This document shows positions 60,833 to 64,000 of a DNA stretch of 64,000 nucleotides, in pieces. The number at the start of each line of letters is the position of its first letter. The first letter of the stretch is position 1. Origin of the DNA: Enterobacter sp. ENT03 (GTDB lineage Bacteria > Pseudomonadota > Gammaproteobacteria > Enterobacterales > Enterobacteriaceae); NCBI RefSeq assembly GCF_019218745.1, contig NZ_JAHUXA010000014.1, positions 1 through 64,000 on the forward strand. Reading direction: 5' to 3'. The notes beneath the pieces are model-generated. The model did no database searches. It was not told the origin of the DNA and worked only from the letters and a program-made list of their open reading frames with translations. Both the position numbers and the translations under genes were made by a program.

Positions 60833-61516
60833 ATGCATATTGAGATTGACTGGCAAAACGTGGATACCGTTTTGCTGGACATGGATGGCACCCTGCTCGA
60901 CCTGGCGTTTGACAACTACTTCTGGCAAAAACTGGTGCCGGAAACCTATGCCGCACAGCGGGGCATTAGCCCGCAGGAAGCGCAGGATTACATCGGCCAG
61001 CAGTATCATGCCGTGCAGCATACGCTAAACTGGTACTGTCTGGATTACTGGAGTGAACGCCTCGGACTGGACATTTGCGCCATGACCACCGCCCAGGGCG
61101 CACGCGCGGTATTACGTGAAGACACCGTGCCGTTTCTGGATGCGCTAAAAGCCTGCGGGAAACGCCGTATTTTGCTGACCAATGCGCATCCGCATAACCT
61201 GGCGGTGAAGCTTGAGCATACGGGCCTGGGTTCACACCTTGATTTATTACTTTCCACCCACACATTTAGCTATCCGAAAGAGGATCAGCGATTATGGCAA
61301 GCCGTACAGCAGGAGACCGGGCTTGATCCGGCACGGACCCTGTTTGTTGATGACAGCGAACCTATCCTTGATGCGGCAGCACAGTTCGGCATTCGCTACT
61401 GCCTCGGCATTACGAATCCTGACTCCGGTATTGCTGAGAAGCAGTATCAGCGCCATCCGGGGCTAAATGATTACCGCCGTTTGATCCCCGCACTCGGTGT
61501 GAAGGAGACGCGATGA
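60833..61516 (+). CDS. yrfG: GMP/IMP nucleotidase YrfG
   Basis: HAD-superfamily phosphatase (227 aa); the E. coli protein hydrolyses GMP and IMP 5'-phosphate. Motif I is LLDMDGTLLDL (Asp18 and Asp20 region), motif II LLTNAHPHN near residue 115, and motifs III/IV YPKEDQRLW and FVDDSEPILDAA. The start follows CCCGGAG at good spacing. It overlaps hslR by 4 bp (ATGA). Confidence 0.95.
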   Translation: MHIEIDWQNVDTVLLDMDGTLLDLAFDNYFWQKLVPETYAAQRGISPQEAQDYIGQQYHAVQHTLNWYCLDYWSERLGLDICAMTTAQGARAVLREDTVPFLDALKACGKRRILLTNAHPHNLAVKLEHTGLGSHLDLLLSTHTFSYPKEDQRLWQAVQQETGLDPARTLFVDDSEPILDAAAQFGIRYCLGITNPDSGIAEKQYQRHPGLNDYRRLIPALGVKETR

Positions 61517-61914
61517 AAGAGAAACCCGCACCCCAGGTTCGTCTCGATAAGTGGCTCTGGGCGGCACGCTTTTACAAAACCCGCGCGCTGGCCCGTGAGA
61601 TGATCGAAGGCGGCAAAGTGCATTACAACGGACAGCGCTCCAAACCGAGTAAAATCGTCGAGTTGCATGCCCGGCTGACGCTGCGTCAGGGAAATGACGA
61701 GCGCACGGTGATTGTCAATGCCATCACCGAGCAACGCCGCCCGGCAACTGAGGCGGTGGCGCTGTACGAAGAAACGGCAGAAAGCGTTGAAAAGCGCGAG
61801 AAAATGGCCGAGGCACGTAAACTCAACGCCCTCACCATGCCGCACCCCGATCGCCGTCCGGATAAGAAAGAACGCCGCGACCTGATAAAATTTAAATTCG
61901 GTGAAAAAGAATAA
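61513..61914 (+). CDS. hslR: Ribosome-associated heat-shock protein Hsp15
   Basis: S4-domain RNA-binding protein (133 aa) that rescues 50S subunits carrying a nascent peptidyl-tRNA after heat shock. The S4 motif is RLDKWLWAARFYKTRALARE (about 10-29) followed by IEGGKVHYNGQRSKPSKIV. The C-terminal tail is basic. It overlaps the yrfG stop by 4 bp and is 24 bp before hslO. Confidence 0.96.
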   Translation: MKEKPAPQVRLDKWLWAARFYKTRALAREMIEGGKVHYNGQRSKPSKIVELHARLTLRQGNDERTVIVNAITEQRRPATEAVALYEETAESVEKREKMAEARKLNALTMPHPDRRPDKKERRDLIKFKFGEKE

Positions 61915-61938
61915 TCTTCACCCTAAGACGAGATGACT

Positions 61939-62817
61939 ATGGCCCAACACGACCAATTGCACCGCTACCTGTTTGAAAATTATGCCGTTCGCGGCGAACT
62001 GGTATCGGTATCCGGGAGCCTGCAACATATCCTCGAAAATCATGACTACCCGCAGCCGGTGAAAATGATCCTCGGAGAGTTGCTGGTCGCGACAAGTTTA
62101 CTGACTGCCACCCTGAAATTCGCGGGTGATATTACCGTGCAGTTGCAGGGTGATGGCCCGATGAGCCTCGCCGTTATCAATGGCAACAACAAGCAGGAAA
62201 TGCGCGGCGTTGCGCGCGTGCAGGGCGACGTGCCGGAAGATGCCGATCTGAAAACGCTCATTGGCAACGGTTATCTGGTGATCACTATTGCGCCAGAAGA
62301 AGGCGAGCGCTATCAGGGCGTGGTGGGTCTGGAAGGCGATACGCTGGCCGAATGCCTGGAAGATTACTTCATGCGTTCTGAGCAGCTACCGACGCGCCTG
62401 TTCATTCGCACCGGCCTCGTCGACGGTAAAGCCGCTGCGGGCGGTATGCTGCTACAGGTACTGCCAGCGCAGGATACTCAGGCCAATGATTTCGAGCATC
62501 TGGCGACGCTGACCGACACCATCAAGCTGGAAGAGCTGACCACGCTGCCGGCTAACGACGTGCTGTGGCGTCTGTATCACGAAGAAGAAGTGACCCTTTA
62601 CGATCCGCAGGACGTGGTGTTTAAGTGTACCTGCTCCCGCGAACGTTGTGCCGGGGCGCTGCGCACTCTGCCGGATGAAGAAATTGACAGCATTCTGGCG
62701 GAAGAAGGCGAAATCGACATGCATTGTGATTACTGCGGTAATCACTATCTGTTCAATTCGATGGATATTGCGGAAATTCGCAATAACGCCTCCCCAGCCG
62801 ATCCGCAGGTGCACTAA
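61939..62817 (+). CDS. hslO: Redox-regulated chaperone Hsp33
   Basis: Chaperone (292 aa) activated by oxidation. The redox switch near the C-terminus is CTCSRERC (with the C-x-C pair) and CDYCGNHY (C-x-x-C), which bind Zn when reduced and form disulfides on oxidative unfolding. The inner ATG ([15 protein letters not shown]) has AAGACGAG at better spacing than an ATG two codons upstream and is preferred. The pair hslR-hslO matches the E. coli heat-shock unit. Confidence 0.96.
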   Translation: MAQHDQLHRYLFENYAVRGELVSVSGSLQHILENHDYPQPVKMILGELLVATSLLTATLKFAGDITVQLQGDGPMSLAVINGNNKQEMRGVARVQGDVPEDADLKTLIGNGYLVITIAPEEGERYQGVVGLEGDTLAECLEDYFMRSEQLPTRLFIRTGLVDGKAAAGGMLLQVLPAQDTQANDFEHLATLTDTIKLEELTTLPANDVLWRLYHEEEVTLYDPQDVVFKCTCSRERCAGALRTLPDEEIDSILAEEGEIDMHCDYCGNHYLFNSMDIAEIRNNASPADPQVH

Positions 62818-62826
62818 TCCTGACGT

Positions 62827-62850
62827 GCGCGTCACCGCCCGGTGGCGCGC
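62827..62850 (+). terminator. Hairpin after hslO
   Basis: GCGCGTCACC (62827-62836) pairs with GGTGGCGCGC (62841-62850) with one G-T pair and a GCCC loop, followed by CTCTT. It is probably the hslR-hslO terminator, with a short T-stretch. Confidence 0.7.
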
Positions 62851-62895
62851 CTCTTAAAATCTTCATGAAACAGTTACGTAATTTCCTTTCATGAA

Positions 62896-62911
62896 TGCGA
62901 TTACACTCACA
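62896..62911 (+). promoter_or_regulatory. Candidate CRP site upstream of pckA
   Basis: TGCGA-TTACAC-TCACA matches TGTGA-N6-TCACA at nine of ten positions. It is centred about 114-120 bp upstream of the -10-like TATAGT of pckA. pckA is catabolite repressed in E. coli, so this fits, but the long distance means other factors may be needed. Confidence 0.6.
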
Positions 62912-63017
62912 AAGCCGCCGACTAATCCTCTAAAAAAGCCCGATTGCGTAACGTTTCCTCCCTGGGTCAAAGCAAAACATCCATAATTCGTCTCGCCAGG
63001 TGACGGGTGTAACCCTA

Positions 63018-63023
63018 TATAGT
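63018..63023 (+). promoter_or_regulatory. Candidate pckA -10 box
   Basis: TATAGT, five of six matches, 100 bp upstream of the pckA ATG. No good -35 hexamer lies at 16-18 bp, consistent with an activator-dependent promoter. The pckA ribosome-binding site AAGGAG is at 63112-63117. Confidence 0.45.
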
Positions 63024-63123
63024 GAGATTTTCCTGAAGCGTAAATCTATGAGCCCCGTCGCGGTTAAAACCCCTATAACAACCCTACAATCTCAGGTAGT
63101 ACATTTAGCTAAGGAGTAGTGAC

Positions 63124-64000
63124 ATGCGCGTTAACGATTTAACCCCGCAGGATCTCGAGGCTTATGGTATCCACGACGTTAAGAATATTGTCCACAACCC
63201 TGATTACGACACGCTGTATCAGGAAGAGCTCAATCCAGGTCTGGAAGGATACGAGCGCGGTGTGCTGACAAATTCTGGTGCTATCGCCGTCGACACCGGT
63301 ATTTTCACCGGCCGTTCACCAAAGGATAAATACATTGTTCGCGATGACACCACCCGCGATACCGTGTGGTGGTCCGACAAAGGCAAAGGCAAAAACGACA
63401 ACAAACCGCTCTCCCCGGAAATCTGGCAGCATCTGAAAGGTCTCGTCACCCGCCAGCTCTCCGGCAAGCGCCTGTTTATTGTCGATGCGTTTTGTGGCGC
63501 GAACGCTGACACCCGTCTGTCGGTGCGCTTTATTACCGAAGTCGCCTGGCAGGCCCATTTCGTCAAAAACATGTTTATCCGCCCGACGGACGAAGAGCTG
63601 GCAGACTTTACGCCGGACTTTATCGTTATGAACGGCGCGAAATGCACCAACCCGCAATGGAAAGAGCAGGGACTGAACTCCGAGAACTTCGTGGCTTTCA
63701 ACCTGACCGAACGCATTCAGCTGATCGGCGGTACCTGGTACGGCGGCGAAATGAAAAAAGGGATGTTCTCGATCATGAACTACCTGCTGCCGCTGAAGGG
63801 GATCGCCTCGATGCACTGTTCGGCAAACGTCGGTGAAAAAGGCGATGTGGCGGTGTTCTTCGGTCTGTCCGGCACCGGAAAAACGACCCTTTCCACCGAT
63901 CCGAAACGTCGCTTGATCGGCGATGACGAGCACGGCTGGGACGACGACGGGGTGTTCAACTTTGAAGGCGGCTGCTACGCCAAGACGATCAAACTGTCTG
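63124..64000 (+). CDS. pckA: Phosphoenolpyruvate carboxykinase (ATP), 5' part
   Basis: First step of gluconeogenesis: ATP-dependent conversion of oxaloacetate to PEP. About 292 of some 540 residues are visible; the gene runs off the window. Arg64 in TGRSPKDKY binds substrate; Lys212 and His231 (MHCSANVG) are the Mn ligands; the P-loop GLSGTGKTT lies at 247-255; GDDEHGWDD follows at 266. The start [15 protein letters not shown] follows AAGGAG. A CRP-like site lies upstream. Confidence 0.98.
   Translation, partial: MRVNDLTPQDLEAYGIHDVKNIVHNPDYDTLYQEELNPGLEGYERGVLTNSGAIAVDTGIFTGRSPKDKYIVRDDTTRDTVWWSDKGKGKNDNKPLSPEIWQHLKGLVTRQLSGKRLFIVDAFCGANADTRLSVRFITEVAWQAHFVKNMFIRPTDEELADFTPDFIVMNGAKCTNPQWKEQGLNSENFVAFNLTERIQLIGGTWYGGEMKKGMFSIMNYLLPLKGIASMHCSANVGEKGDVAVFFGLSGTGKTTLSTDPKRRLIGDDEHGWDDDGVFNFEGGCYAKTIKLS

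Overview
The window is a gene-dense stretch of enterobacterial chromosome. Gene content and order match the region of Escherichia coli K-12 that runs from tufA (str operon) to pckA, and most proteins look nearly full-length against their E. coli counterparts. The lineage is clearly Enterobacteriaceae. An inserted malonate decarboxylase operon and an intact hofMNOPQ set suggest an Enterobacter/Klebsiella/Citrobacter-type genome rather than E. coli itself, but sequence reading alone does not fix the genus. I see no integrase, transposase, tRNA gene, rRNA gene, CRISPR array or prophage gene.

Layout. 1-5378 (minus): the end of the str operon read backwards (partial tufA, fusA, rpsG, rpsL), then the tRNA 2-thiolation relay genes tusBCD and the regulator yheO. 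5.5-10.2 kb: the chaperone/PPIase genes fkpA and slyD, slyX, yheV, and the glutathione-gated K+ efflux pair kefG-kefB. 10.3-20.7 kb: yheS (ABC-F), then a block not found here in K-12: the LysR gene mdcR two bases after yheS, and a convergent mdcABCDEFGH operon for malonate decarboxylation. 20.7-26.5 kb: yheT-yheU-prkB, yhfA, crp and yhfK, separated by REP clusters. 26.6-30.0 kb (minus): argD, pabA, the fic/yhfG toxin-antitoxin-like pair and ppiA. 30.3-36.9 kb (plus): tsgA and the FNR/NarL-controlled nirB-nirD-nirC-cysG nitrite-reduction operon. 37.1-37.3 kb: the small lipoprotein gene yhfL. 37.3-44.8 kb (minus): the poorly understood yhfSTU-php-yhfWXYZ cluster. 44.9-51.4 kb (minus): the aroK-aroB-damX-dam-rpe-gph-trpS superoperon. 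51.7-55.0 kb (minus): hofMNOPQ, a competence/type IV pilus-like DNA-uptake set. 55.2-64.0 kb: mrcA, nudE, igaA, yrfG, hslR, hslO and the 5' part of pckA.

How the genes work together. The mdc genes encode a complete biotin-independent malonate decarboxylase: the acyl-carrier subunit, its prosthetic-group synthesis enzymes, the catalytic subunits, the malonate loader and a transporter. NirB/NirD reduce nitrite to ammonia, NirC moves nitrite, and CysG makes the siroheme that NirB needs. The yhf cluster pairs two PLP-type enzymes, a phosphotriesterase-family metal hydrolase, a phosphopentomutase-like enzyme, a membrane transporter and a winged-helix regulator, which is the layout of an uncharacterised catabolic pathway. 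Related AT-rich inverted repeats before yhfZ and before yhfX suggest a shared operator.

The less ordinary observations are the mdc insertion that joins mdcR to yheS, the candidate MdcR and YhfZ operators, strong hairpins inside the mdc and nir operons, the long hofP/hofQ overlap, and the class I Fic/YhfG pair with an apparently intact Fic motif. Nothing here is decisively a new system; the yhf cluster is the best candidate.
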